A stretch of 64,000 nucleotides of DNA, taken from the NCBI GenBank assembly GCA_963765555.1, contig CAVXWX010000006.1, positions 62,001-126,000 of the forward strand. Reading direction: 5' to 3'. The stretch is from JL08 sp963765555 (GTDB lineage Bacteria; Pseudomonadota; Alphaproteobacteria; Rhodobacterales; Rhodobacteraceae). The notes under the pieces were generated by a model. The model did no database searches. It was not told the origin of the DNA and saw nothing but the letters and a program-made list of their open reading frames with translations. Position numbers and translations under genes: made by a program. The stretch's first letter is position 1. Every line of letters starts with the position of its first letter. Positions 15,945 through 25,189 of this stretch are shown one piece after another.

Positions 15945-18143
15945 TCACCGTTTCCCGCGCCGTTTCACACCGCCGCGCATGCCGCCGCGGCCCATGGTGC
16001 TGCGGCCGCGTGTGCCCACGGCGGCGTCGCCTGCGGCCTCGATGGCGGACTGGCGGGCCAGTGGATCGTCGGCAATCGCCAGATCGACGGCTTCCAGACG
16101 TTTCACCTCGTCACGCAGGCGCGCGGCCTCTTCGAATTCAAGGTTTTCGGCGGCCTTGCGCATATCTGTGCGCAGCCCCTCCAGCACCGCCTGCAGGTTC
16201 CCGCCCGCCAGCGGGTTGTCGACCTTGGCGGTGACGCGGTTCATATCCACGTCGCCCTTGTAAAGGCCCTTCATCACATCCTCGACGTTCTTCTTGATCG
16301 TCGTCGGCGTGATGCCGTGTTCTTCGTTATAGGCGATCTGTTTGGCGCGGCGGCGGTCGGTTTCGGCCAGCGCGCGCTCCATGCTGCCGGTGATGCGGTC
16401 GGCATACATGATCACGCGCCCTTCCGCATTGCGCGCCGCCCGCCCGATCGTCTGGATCAGCGACGTTTCAGAACGCAAAAACCCTTCCTTGTCCGCATCC
16501 AGAATGGCGACAAGGCCGCATTCGGGAATATCCAGCCCTTCGCGCAGCAGGTTGATGCCCACCAGCACATCAAACGCGCCAAGGCGCAGATCGCGCAAAA
16601 TCTCGATCCGTTCGATCGTGTCGATATCGCTGTGCATATAACGCACGCGGATGCCCTGTTCGTGCATGTATTCGGTCAGGTCTTCGGCCATGCGCTTGGT
16701 CAATGTCGTCACCAGCGTACGGAACCCCGCATCGGCCACGCGGCGCACTTCATCCAGCAGATCATCGACCTGCATATCGACAGGGCGGATTTCAACCTGC
16801 GGGTCCAGCAGGCCGGTGGGGCGGATCACCTGTTCGGTGAACACACCGCCGGTCTGTTCGATCTCCCATTTCGCAGGGGTCGCCGACACGAACACCGATT
16901 GCGGGCGCATCGCGTCCCATTCCTCGAACTTCAGGGGGCGGTTGTCCATGCAGGACGGCAGGCGGAACCCGTGTTCGGCCAGCGTGAACTTGCGCCGGTA
17001 ATCGCCTTTGTACATGCCGCCGATCTGGGGCACGGACACGTGGGATTTATCGGCAAACACAATCGCGTTGTCGGGGATGAATTCGAACAGGGTGGGGGGC
17101 GGTTCGCCCGGCGCGCGCCCCGTGAGGTAACGTGAATAGTTTTCGATGCCGTTGCACACGCCCGTGGCTTCCAGCATTTCAAGATCGAAATTGGTGCGCT
17201 GCTCCAGACGTTGCGCTTCCAGCAATTTGCCGTCGTTCACCAACTGGTCCAGCCGCGTTTTCAGCTCTGCCTTGATGCTGATAATCGCCTGCTGCATCGT
17301 CGGCTTTGGCGTCACGTAGTGCGAATTTGCGTACACGCGGATCTGGTCGAACGTGTCGGTTTTTTCGCCGGTCAGCGGATCGAATTCGGTGATGCTTTCC
17401 AACTCGTCGCCAAAGAACGACAGCCGCCATGCGCGGTCTTCAAGGTGCGCGGGAAAGATTTCCAGCGCATCGCCGCGCACCCGGAACGATCCGCGCTGGA
17501 ACGCGGCATCGTTGCGTTTGTATTGCTGGGCCACCAGATCGGCGATCACCTGCCGCTGGTTATAGGCCCCGCCCACCTTCAAATCCTGCGTCATCGCGCC
17601 ATAGGTTTCGACCGATCCGATGCCATAAATGCACGACACCGACGCCACGATAATCACGTCGTCCCGTTCCAGCAGCGCGCGGGTGGCCGAATGGCGCATC
17701 CGGTCGATCTGTTCGTTGATCTGGCTTTCTTTTTCGATATAGGTGTCGGACCGCGCCACATAGGCTTCGGGCTGGTAATAGTCATAAAAGCTGACGAAAT
17801 ATTCCACCGCGTTATCGGGGAAAAAGCTTTTGAATTCACCGTAAAGCTGGGCCGCCAATGTCTTGTTCGGGGCCAGAATGATGGCGGGGCGCTGGGTTTC
17901 CTCGATCACCTTGGCCATGGTGAATGTCTTGCCCGTGCCGGTCGCCCCCAGCAACACCTGATCGCGCTCGCCGCCCAATACGCCCTGGGTCAGTTCGGCG
18001 ATGGCCGTGGGCTGATCGCCGGCGGCGGAAAATTCGGTCTGCATCCGCAACGCCTTGCCGCCCTCAAGCTTGGGGCGTGCGCGCACATCGGCGGCGGGGG
18101 CCTGCATCATCGGCATTGCGGTTTCGGGTTGTGGGCTGGACAT
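15945..18143 (-). CDS. uvrB: UvrABC excinuclease subunit B
   Basis: A 732-residue DNA-damage-binding helicase-like subunit of nucleotide excision repair. Walker A is GATGTGKT at residues 66-73. The beta-hairpin that clamps DNA is in YYQPEAYVARSDTYIEKES. Helicase motifs are present (ILDADKEGFLRS, LIQTIGRAARNAEG), and the C-terminal UVR domain (EFEEAARLRDEVKRLE) that contacts UvrC is complete. An N-terminal extension of about 30 residues and a Gly/Arg-rich C-terminal tail (RGRSTMGRGGMRGGVKRRGKR-like) are usual in alphaproteobacteria. Intact, no shifts. Confidence 0.95.
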   Translation of the reverse strand: MSSPQPETAMPMMQAPAADVRARPKLEGGKALRMQTEFSAAGDQPTAIAELTQGVLGGERDQVLLGATGTGKTFTMAKVIEETQRPAIILAPNKTLAAQLYGEFKSFFPDNAVEYFVSFYDYYQPEAYVARSDTYIEKESQINEQIDRMRHSATRALLERDDVIIVASVSCIYGIGSVETYGAMTQDLKVGGAYNQRQVIADLVAQQYKRNDAAFQRGSFRVRGDALEIFPAHLEDRAWRLSFFGDELESITEFDPLTGEKTDTFDQIRVYANSHYVTPKPTMQQAIISIKAELKTRLDQLVNDGKLLEAQRLEQRTNFDLEMLEATGVCNGIENYSRYLTGRAPGEPPPTLFEFIPDNAIVFADKSHVSVPQIGGMYKGDYRRKFTLAEHGFRLPSCMDNRPLKFEEWDAMRPQSVFVSATPAKWEIEQTGGVFTEQVIRPTGLLDPQVEIRPVDMQVDDLLDEVRRVADAGFRTLVTTLTKRMAEDLTEYMHEQGIRVRYMHSDIDTIERIEILRDLRLGAFDVLVGINLLREGLDIPECGLVAILDADKEGFLRSETSLIQTIGRAARNAEGRVIMYADRITGSMERALAETDRRRAKQIAYNEEHGITPTTIKKNVEDVMKGLYKGDVDMNRVTAKVDNPLAGGNLQAVLEGLRTDMRKAAENLEFEEAARLRDEVKRLEAVDLAIADDPLARQSAIEAAGDAAVGTRGRSTMGRGGMRGGVKRRGKR

Positions 18144-18361
18144 TGGGCGCTCCGGTTCAGGACTTCTAAGGTTGTGGTGTTTCGCCCAAGGTTCAAGCCC
18201 CTAAAACGCGCCGCCGCCGACAGATATGAACCGCAGGCACCCAAAAACGCGGCCATCGCGGACAGACGCGCAATGTGCATGCGGCCCATGCGCGGCAAAA
18301 CGGACCTTGCCCAGACCTTGGAAATTGCCCATATGTAAACCACAGACAAACGGAGATTTCG

Positions 18362-18673
18362 ATGCGCGCACGTATCTTTCAACCCGCCCGGACTGCAATG
18401 TCATCGGGCACTGCGAAAACCAAAGGTTGGGTGTTGGAATTTGCACCGGCCTCCGCGCGCGAAGTGGACCCGTTGATGGGGTGGACATCGTCCTCTGATA
18501 CCCAAAGCCAGGTGCGCCTGAATTTCCCCACAAAAGAGGCCGCACTGGAATATGCCCGCGAACACGGCATCGATGCGCTGGTGTTCGAACCCAAGAAACG
18601 CAAACCCAACATCCGCCCCGGCGGCTATGGTGAAAATTTTGCAACCGGTCGTCGGGGCGCGTGGACCCACTAG
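18362..18673 (+). CDS. Complex I accessory subunit (NDUFS4-like, ETC_C1_NDUFA4)
   Basis: A 103-residue protein of the ETC complex I subunit conserved region family (NDUFS4 / 18 kDa). It shows the family pattern RARIFQPARTAMSSG...KGWVLEFAP, then DPLMGWTSSSDTQSQVRLNFPTKEAALEYA and the basic RKPNIRPGGYGENFATGR end. It joins NADH:ubiquinone oxidoreductase at the inner membrane; alphaproteobacteria share this accessory subunit with mitochondria. GGAG six bases upstream fixes the ATG at 18362, against an earlier in-frame ATG. The tRNA-Arg gene follows. Confidence 0.88.
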   Translation: MRARIFQPARTAMSSGTAKTKGWVLEFAPASAREVDPLMGWTSSSDTQSQVRLNFPTKEAALEYAREHGIDALVFEPKKRKPNIRPGGYGENFATGRRGAWTH

Positions 18674-18722
18674 GCGCTTGGGGCTTGATCGCCTGACCGC
18701 TTTGTCGCAGTAAGGGGTCAAC

Positions 18723-18799
18723 GGTCCCATAGCTCAACTGGATAGAGCATCTGCCTTCTAAGCAGAGGGTTTCAGGTTCGAGTCCTGATGGGATCGCCA
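18723..18799 (+). tRNA. tRNA-Arg (anticodon TCT)
   Basis: A complete cloverleaf of 77 bases with encoded CCA. The acceptor stem GGTCCCA pairs with TGGGATC, D arm is AGCTCAACTGGATAGAGC, the anticodon stem TCTGC/GCAGA encloses CTTCTAA (anticodon TCT, reading AGA/AGG), and the T arm is CAGGTTCGAGTCCTG. Discriminator base is G, as in many tRNA-Arg. Confidence 0.95.
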
Positions 18800-18835
18800 A
18801 AAAATTTCATTCTATAACAATCCACTATGAGAAAT

Positions 18836-21259
18836 CTACGCCGCCTTCACCCGCGCATTGTCCGGATCATAAGGGCCGGATGCAATCACTGTGGCGGGGT
18901 AAAGATCGCCCAGAATGTCGATCTCGGCATGCGTTCCGATACCGGCAAACTCCGGCAGCATGAACGCAAGGGCAAGGTTTTTACCCACACGATGCCCCCA
19001 GTCACCGGACGACACAGTGCCTACCACCTTTCCGCCAAGCATCACCGATGCGCCGCCATGGGCGGGGGCCGTGGCACACTCCACATCCAGCGTGACCAAG
19101 CTGCGCGTCGGCCCGCTGGCGGCCCGTTTGGCCAGCGCTGCCTGCCCGACATAGCCGGTTTTCTGCTTGGAAACGAACCGGCCCAGCCCCGTTTCATAGG
19201 GGTCGAATTCGGTCAGGATGTCGGATTTCCAGTGCAGGTATCCCTTTTCCATCCGCATGGACTCCACCGCGCGCGACCCGAACAGGCGCAGGCCGTGCGC
19301 CTTGCCCGCCGCGCGCAACGCCAGATAGGCGGCATATAGCTGGGCATTGGGCACATGGATTTCATAGGCCAGTTCGCCGGAAAAACTGACCGACATGACA
19401 ATCGCGGGCGCGATCCCGATAAAGGCGGATCGCACCGACAGCCATGGAAACGCCTCTGCCGACCAATCCCCGCGTGACGTGGCCGCCAGCACGTCGCGCG
19501 CCTTGGGTCCGGCCAGTACCAGAATCGTATACTCATTGGTCAGGGACCGGATGTGAACATCCTCGCCGTCACGGATGTGGGCCTGCAACCAGTCCATATC
19601 GTGATATTCCGCCGCCGCCGCCGATCCGTACCAGATCCGGCCATCGGGCAGGTTCGCAATTGTCGCCTCGCCCTTGAGCGTACCGTCATGGGTCAGCAGA
19701 TAGCCCAGCCCCACCTTGCCCGATCTGCGCGGCACCCGCCCGCAGATCATCCGGTCCAGAAAATCATGCGCGCTGTCCCCGGTCAGTTCGTAGCGGTTGA
19801 ACCCGTTCACCTCGGTCAGGCCAACACCGGTCTGCACCGCCGCAACTTCGGATGCGACCACATCGAACACCTCGTTGAACCGGAAGCTGTAGGTTTCGTG
19901 AAAATCGGGGGCCGGTTTGATGTATTCCATCCGCTCCCACCCGTTGACCACGCCGAATGCGGCCCCTTCTGCGGCCAGAACAGGGGTCAGCGGTGTGGTT
20001 TTCATCGGGCGGCCGGCGGGGCGGTGTTCGTGCGGAAAATGAAAGCGGAATTCGTTCTGGTAATCCTCGATCGCCTTCAGCGCGGTCAGTTCCACATTGG
20101 CGTGACCGGTAAAGCGGCGCGGATCGGTGACCCATGTGTCATAACACGCCTCGCCATGCACGATCTGTTGCGCCAGCAGCCAGCCATGCCCGCCGCCTTC
20201 GCCCAATCCCGCGCGCAACCCGATAATGCAGAACGCATTGCGCTTGCCCGGAATGGGGCCAACCAGCGGCGCACCGTCAATCGTATAGGTGATCGGGCCG
20301 TTCACAACCGTATGAATGCCGGTTTCCATCAGCGCCGGCATCCGTTCAAACGCCCCTTCCAGCACATCTGTCACGCGGTCCAGATCATCGGGGCACAGCG
20401 CATTCACGAAATTCGGGTCGATCCCGTCCATGCCCCATGTCTTGCAATCCTGCTCGTAAAACCCGACCAGCAGGCCGTTCTTTTCCTGACGGCAGTAATA
20501 ATCGCTGATCGGGCAGCGCAGCAGCGGCATCCGGTGGCCCGCGTTTTCAATCGCCGCAATCGGCTCGGTCAGGAAATACTGGTGTTCCATCGACATGACG
20601 GGGTGGTGCACGCCCATCATCGCGCCCACCTCGTTCACGCGGTAGCCACAGGCATTCACCACAATCTCGGCCCGCACATCGCCCTTTTCGGTGTGCACCG
20701 TCCACGAATGATCCTTGTGCTGGGTCAGGCCGGTGACGGGGGTGTTGCGATGCACCTCGGCCCCTGCGTTGCGCGCGCGCCGCGCCAGCGCCTGACACAG
20801 TTGCGCCGGATCAATATCACCATCCAGCGGGTCCCACAGGCCGCCCAGCAGGTTATCGGTTGAAATCAGCGGGTGGCGGCGCGCGCATTCGGCGGCATCG
20901 ATCACCTCGAACTCCACGCCCATGCCGCGCGCCATCGATGCGAAATGGCGATAGCCGTCCATCTGCGCCTCGGTATTGGCCAGACGGATGCCGCCATCGG
21001 CGTGGTGGTAATTGATCGGATAATCGGGATCGTCCGCCAGTTCCTTATAAAGGTTGATGGAATGGGTTTTCAGGCCCACCATCGTCTGGGTCATGCCGAA
21101 ATTCGTCACCTGCGCCGCAGAATGCCATGTTGTGCCACTGGTCAACTCGTTGCGTTCCAGCAGCATCACGTCGCTCCAGCCCTCCTGCGTCAGGTGGTAG
21201 AGGGTCGAACAGCCTGCAATGCCGCCGCCGATTACGACGACTCGAACTTGGGATTTCAT
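18836..21259 (-). CDS. Dimethylglycine/sarcosine dehydrogenase-like flavoprotein (FAD-GcvT), copy 1
   Basis: An 807-residue two-domain enzyme. The N-terminal half is a DAO-type FAD oxidoreductase with VVVIGGGIAGCSTLYHL at residues 7-23 and SGTTWHSAAQ, whose His46 is at the place where DMGDH and SDH bind FAD covalently. The C-terminal half is a GcvT/aminomethyltransferase domain that passes the released methyl group to tetrahydrofolate (ends GYVGQAALAKR...GTVSSGDWGHRVGK). It oxidises an N-methyl amine such as dimethylglycine or sarcosine. It is divergent from mttB copy 1 across a 176-base promoter region; the two likely act in one methylated-amine route. Confidence 0.85.
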   Translation of the reverse strand: MKSQVRVVVIGGGIAGCSTLYHLTQEGWSDVMLLERNELTSGTTWHSAAQVTNFGMTQTMVGLKTHSINLYKELADDPDYPINYHHADGGIRLANTEAQMDGYRHFASMARGMGVEFEVIDAAECARRHPLISTDNLLGGLWDPLDGDIDPAQLCQALARRARNAGAEVHRNTPVTGLTQHKDHSWTVHTEKGDVRAEIVVNACGYRVNEVGAMMGVHHPVMSMEHQYFLTEPIAAIENAGHRMPLLRCPISDYYCRQEKNGLLVGFYEQDCKTWGMDGIDPNFVNALCPDDLDRVTDVLEGAFERMPALMETGIHTVVNGPITYTIDGAPLVGPIPGKRNAFCIIGLRAGLGEGGGHGWLLAQQIVHGEACYDTWVTDPRRFTGHANVELTALKAIEDYQNEFRFHFPHEHRPAGRPMKTTPLTPVLAAEGAAFGVVNGWERMEYIKPAPDFHETYSFRFNEVFDVVASEVAAVQTGVGLTEVNGFNRYELTGDSAHDFLDRMICGRVPRRSGKVGLGYLLTHDGTLKGEATIANLPDGRIWYGSAAAAEYHDMDWLQAHIRDGEDVHIRSLTNEYTILVLAGPKARDVLAATSRGDWSAEAFPWLSVRSAFIGIAPAIVMSVSFSGELAYEIHVPNAQLYAAYLALRAAGKAHGLRLFGSRAVESMRMEKGYLHWKSDILTEFDPYETGLGRFVSKQKTGYVGQAALAKRAASGPTRSLVTLDVECATAPAHGGASVMLGGKVVGTVSSGDWGHRVGKNLALAFMLPEFAGIGTHAEIDILGDLYPATVIASGPYDPDNARVKAA

Positions 21260-21435
21260 GATGGCTCCTGTTGCGATGCTGCATCCTCATCGCTGGGACG
21301 GGCGGTTCAGGTCAACCGGTGCCGCCTACATTCGAAAAATTCGGAACTGGAATTCGATATCTTGCAGCGCCGTCATGCGCCCTTGCGCGTACGCGCGGGC
21401 GGGCTTTTGGTGGGCCCAACAGGGAGAGTGCGACA

Positions 21436-22980
21436 ATGCCGGACACCGGAAAAACACGGCGGGCAGGCGGGCGGGCCGAACGGCTGGAAAAACGCGCGGC
21501 CAAGCCGGTGTTTGATCCGTGCCCGCCGGGGCAGCGTGGGGGCCAGTACAAACCCCTGTCCGACAGCGATATGCACGCCATTTACACCACCGCGCTGCGC
21601 CTGCTGGCCGATCTGGGCATGGGCGAGGTGCCCCCCCGCCTGCTTGATGATCTGACAAAGGCGGGTGCGCAGGTATTGCCGGGTGGCAGGCTGGGCTTTC
21701 CCCGCGCCCTTGTCGAAGATGCCATTGCAGCGGCGGCCAAAACATTCGTGCTGCACGGGCGCGATGACACCCGCTCGATCGAAGTGGGCGGCGACAGGGT
21801 GCATTTCGGCACCGGCGGGGCGGCGGTGCAAACGCTTGATCTCGACACGCAGCTTTATCGCCCGTCGACCTTGCAGGATCTGCATGATTTCACGCGGTTG
21901 CAGGACACGCTGGAAAACGTCAGCTGGTTCACGCGCTGTTGTGTGGCGACGGACGTGCCGGACAATTTCGAACTGGATGTGAACACCGCCTATGCCCTGA
22001 TCTGCAACACCACCAAACCCACCGCCACGTCGTTCACTCTGGCCGAATATGTCGCCCCGATTGTGCAGATGCTGGATATTGCCGCAGGCGGGGACGGCGC
22101 ATTTTCCAAACGCCCGTTTCTCAAGGCGCATATCAGCCCCGTCATTTCACCGATGCGCTATGGCGCGGACGCGGTGGATGTCGTCTATGAATGTATCGCC
22201 CACAACATCCCGATGTCGTGCATCACAGCCGCGCAATCGGGCGCGACGGCCCCTGCCACGCTGGCGGGGTTTCTGGCGCAGTCGCTGGCCGAAACGCTAG
22301 CGTCGCTGGTGATGGTGCATGCCATCGCGCCCGGATTTCCGATGGTGTTTTCCAACTGGCCGCTGGTGATCGATCTGCGCACCGGTGCCTTTGCGGGCGG
22401 GGGCGGTGAAATTGCCGTGCTGAACGCGGCGTCGGCGCAGGTGTCAAACTGGCTGGGTCTGCCTTCGGGTGTGGCCGCATCGATGACGGATGCCAAGGCC
22501 ATCGATGCCCAATACGGCGCGGAAAAGGCGCTGACGGCGCTGGCGGCCGGGCTGGGGGGTGGCAACCTGATCTACGAAAGCTCGGGCATGACCGCATCGC
22601 TTTTGGGTGCCAGTTTCGAGGCGTTTGTGCTGGACAATGAAATGCTGTCCTCGGTCTACCGCACCCTGCGTGGCATCGAAGTGTCGGACGACACGCTGGG
22701 ATACGATGCGATTGTACATTCCGTTCTGGGCGACGGGCATTTTCTGGGCTCGGCCCATACGTTTTCTGCAATGGAACGCGATTATTTCTATCCCAAGCTG
22801 GCAGATCGTGACGCGCCGATCACATGGGCGGAAAAAGGCGCGCCCGACATCTGGGGCCGCGCCCGCGATGCCGCGCGCGCCGTTCTGGCCACACACCAGC
22901 CCGATTATCTGTCACAGGCGCAAATCCGTGCGATCAAGGACCGCTTTCCGATCCTGCCTTATGCACGGTCTTCCCCCTGA
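21436..22980 (+). CDS. MttB-family (non-pyrrolysine) methyltransferase, copy 1
   Basis: A 514-residue member of the trimethylamine methyltransferase family COG5598, without any in-frame TAG, so not a pyrrolysine enzyme. Characteristic stretches are FGTGGAAVQTLDLDT, AHISPVISPMRYG and the GAEKALTALAAGLGGGNLIYESSGM region. Non-Pyl relatives demethylate glycine betaine or other quaternary amines onto a corrinoid protein; no corrinoid protein is encoded in this window. GGGAG before the ATG at 21436 supports the start; open frame upstream is promoter. The intergenic region carries CGAA-AAA-TTCG (21333-21343), a possible regulator site. The 3' end overlaps the convergent LysR gene by 22 bases. Confidence 0.82.
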   Translation: MPDTGKTRRAGGRAERLEKRAAKPVFDPCPPGQRGGQYKPLSDSDMHAIYTTALRLLADLGMGEVPPRLLDDLTKAGAQVLPGGRLGFPRALVEDAIAAAAKTFVLHGRDDTRSIEVGGDRVHFGTGGAAVQTLDLDTQLYRPSTLQDLHDFTRLQDTLENVSWFTRCCVATDVPDNFELDVNTAYALICNTTKPTATSFTLAEYVAPIVQMLDIAAGGDGAFSKRPFLKAHISPVISPMRYGADAVDVVYECIAHNIPMSCITAAQSGATAPATLAGFLAQSLAETLASLVMVHAIAPGFPMVFSNWPLVIDLRTGAFAGGGGEIAVLNAASAQVSNWLGLPSGVAASMTDAKAIDAQYGAEKALTALAAGLGGGNLIYESSGMTASLLGASFEAFVLDNEMLSSVYRTLRGIEVSDDTLGYDAIVHSVLGDGHFLGSAHTFSAMERDYFYPKLADRDAPITWAEKGAPDIWGRARDAARAVLATHQPDYLSQAQIRAIKDRFPILPYARSSP

Positions 22981-23939
22981 TCGATCGCGCGTAACGATCC
23001 GTCCAGCCACGGATACAACTGCAAACAGGGATCAAGGATATGGGCCTGCAACAACCGGCGCAGCACTGTGGCAATCACCCGTCCGGTTTCGGCATTGTGT
23101 TCGGGTTCGGCAAACAGGGAAATCGTGCGCGCGAACGCGGCAAGGGGCAGCGGTGTCACCTGCACATCGTTCAAAAACCGTTGTGTGCGCATCAACACGA
23201 CGGGGGTGGTGATGGTCCACCCCTGCGCATGGGCAATCAGCCCCATGATCGACTGGTTGCTGTCAAATTCATGGCGGTTGGCCAGTGATATGCCGTTGCG
23301 TTTCAGATGCGCCTCGATCTGCATGCCGATCTGGTGCTGCGGATTGTACCGCAGGAACGGCACACCGGCGGTATCACCCAGATAGGCGTCATTCTCGGCT
23401 GCCAGCGATTTCGGCGTGACCATGACAAACGGATCGCGCAACAGATCATGCGCGACATAGCGCTGGTCCTTGCCCTGATTGCGCGCGGCAATGGCAAGGT
23501 TGAGGCTGCGGTTTTCCACCAGAGTGATGGCTTCGTGGCTGGGATGCGTGCGCAGGGTCAGTTTCAGGCGCGGCAGGTTCTGCGCCAGCTTGATCACCAG
23601 ATCGGGGACAATATTGCCTTCGAAATCTTCGATCACACCAATGCGCAACTGGCGCGCCTGATACAGCCCCCCAATCGCGGTTTCCGACTGGGCCAGCCGG
23701 ATATGGCGCAAACCTTCTTGGATACGATCCGAAAAATTCTGCCCCGCAGGCGTCAGCACCATCGGCCGGTGCGCACGGTCGATCAGACGCACACCCAGTT
23801 CATCCTCAAGCCGGTTCAGATGGTGGGACACGGACGAGATCGACAGCCCCATGGTTTGCGCCGTCTTTTGCAACGACAAGGTGCGCGACAGCACCTCGAA
23901 CATCTCAAGGGCCTGAAGGGACAGCTTGGAATAGGACAT
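22959..23939 (-). CDS. LysR-family transcriptional regulator
   Basis: A 326-residue LysR regulator. The N-terminal winged helix-turn-helix is LQALEMFEVLSRTLSLQKTAQTMGLSISSVSHHLNRLEDELGVRL, given here as landmarks between residues 6 and 55. The effector domain follows from about residue 90 (LRIGVIEDFEGNIVPDLV) with two Rossmann-like lobes. Start MSYSKLSLQ at 23939 is the natural one, although the frame continues 13 codons upstream. Position next to mttB copy 1, convergent, and divergent from the ABC-type membrane gene suggests it senses a methylated amine or its product. That is inference from context. Confidence 0.87.
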   Translation of the reverse strand: MSYSKLSLQALEMFEVLSRTLSLQKTAQTMGLSISSVSHHLNRLEDELGVRLIDRAHRPMVLTPAGQNFSDRIQEGLRHIRLAQSETAIGGLYQARQLRIGVIEDFEGNIVPDLVIKLAQNLPRLKLTLRTHPSHEAITLVENRSLNLAIAARNQGKDQRYVAHDLLRDPFVMVTPKSLAAENDAYLGDTAGVPFLRYNPQHQIGMQIEAHLKRNGISLANRHEFDSNQSIMGLIAHAQGWTITTPVVLMRTQRFLNDVQVTPLPLAAFARTISLFAEPEHNAETGRVIATVLRRLLQAHILDPCLQLYPWLDGSLRAIDQGEDRA

Positions 23940-24126
23940 GGCGGTTCTAACATGCAGACGGGGCAAAGGGCAGGGCACTGAAATGCACCCGCCTGTTTCG
24001 AATTATTGCAAACTATGGGATGGCTGGGCTTGCGCTGTCAAAGCAATTCAACATGCCTGCACGACCTTGAGCTTTTGGCGTTTCCACGACAGAGTTCGCA
24101 CACCAGACCATTTCAACGAGGCCGAA

Positions 24127-25059
24127 GTGATCCAGCTTTACACCGCAATCTGGCGTGTCAGCGGCAAACGCCAGATTGTCCTGATCCTGCTGTCTCTGGC
24201 CATTGCCGCGCTGGCGGCCGTTCCGCTCAGCTATCAAAAGGATATCATCAACGGGCTGACAGGGGACAATCTGCAAAGTCAGGTTCTGATCCAGCTGTGC
24301 CTTGGCATGATGGCAATGATCGCGCTTAGTCTGGGGTTGAAGGCGCTGATGGGCTATCTTGCCAGCATATTGGGCGAAGATGTCACCCGTCTGCTGCGCA
24401 ACCGGATTTACGAAAGTGCGGTAAATACCAAATCGAACGGCAGCAAACCCAAACGCGGCGGCACGCTGGCCACGATGATTTCCGCCGAAGCCGAAGAACT
24501 GGGCAAATTCACCGGAAGCGCATTTTCCGAACCTGTGGTCCAGTTCGGGACATTGATCAGCGTTGTGGGGTTCATCGCATCAACCCAGCCTTATCTGGGA
24601 ACCATTGCCCTGTGTATGATCGCACCGCAGGTAATTCTGGTTCTGGGCACGCAAAAACAGGTCAACCGTCTGGTCGGGGAACGCGTGCATGTTCTGCGCC
24701 GTGCCACAGACGAGTCGCTGGCCGAAGATCTCGAACAGATCAATCAATCTGTCGTGGATGATTTCGACACGATCTTTGAAACGCGGCGCAGTATATTCAT
24801 CTGGAAGCTGTCGACCAAATTCCTGCTCAGCGCGATCAACGGCGCGGGAACCGTGGCGGTTCTGGCGCTGGGCGGATTGCTGGTTCTGGACGGGCAAACA
24901 GATGTGGGCACCGTTGTGGCGGCCACCATCGGGTTGGACCGGTTGCGCAGCCCCACCAGTTTTCTGATCGCGTTTTACCGTCAGGTCAGCGCGACACGGG
25001 TCAAATTCGATCTGCTGCGCGAAGCCGCAGCCCCCGAAACCGAAACCAAAGCCTCCTGA
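24127..25059 (+). CDS. ABC exporter-type transmembrane domain protein without ATPase domain
   Basis: A 310-residue membrane protein that matches only the ABC exporter transmembrane domain: about six hydrophobic segments (IVLILLSLAIAALAAVPLSY, LCLGMMAMIALSLGLKALMG, FGTLISVVGFIAS, IALCMIAPQVILVLG, INGAGTVAVLALGGLLVL) and the coupling-helix-like region between them. It ends shortly after the sixth helix (LREAAAPETETKAS) and no nucleotide-binding domain follows in any frame. The likely start is the GTG at 24127, with GAGG upstream; a longer version would run back into the LysR start. It may need a separate ATPase or act as a non-ABC membrane protein. Confidence 0.65.
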   Translation: MIQLYTAIWRVSGKRQIVLILLSLAIAALAAVPLSYQKDIINGLTGDNLQSQVLIQLCLGMMAMIALSLGLKALMGYLASILGEDVTRLLRNRIYESAVNTKSNGSKPKRGGTLATMISAEAEELGKFTGSAFSEPVVQFGTLISVVGFIASTQPYLGTIALCMIAPQVILVLGTQKQVNRLVGERVHVLRRATDESLAEDLEQINQSVVDDFDTIFETRRSIFIWKLSTKFLLSAINGAGTVAVLALGGLLVLDGQTDVGTVVAATIGLDRLRSPTSFLIAFYRQVSATRVKFDLLREAAAPETETKAS

Positions 25060-25104
25060 ACCGTGTCTTGTCGGCGGCCTGCCAGTGCAGGTCGTTTTTG
25101 CCGC

Positions 25105-25138
25105 TTGATTTCAAAATCCAAATGGACACTATTGTCCA
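25105..25138 (+). promoter_or_regulatory. Promoter with palindromic operator before DMGDH copy 2
   Basis: TGGACA-CTAT-TGTCCA at 25123-25138 is a perfect 6-4-6 palindrome 51 bases before the DMGDH start. A possible -35 TTGATT lies at 25105-25110, so the palindrome would overlap the -10 region, the usual place for a TetR-type repressor. The last gene of this operon encodes a TetR regulator. Confidence 0.5.
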
Positions 25139-25189
25139 ATGCTTGCGGAAACGGAATCGCGCAAGGACGAACAGATAGGGGAGCGTGCC

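Noticed and set aside
21436..22980. Pyrrolysine use in the MttB-family genes
   Set aside because: Neither MttB gene has an in-frame TAG, and no pyl genes are seen. These are the non-pyrrolysine type.
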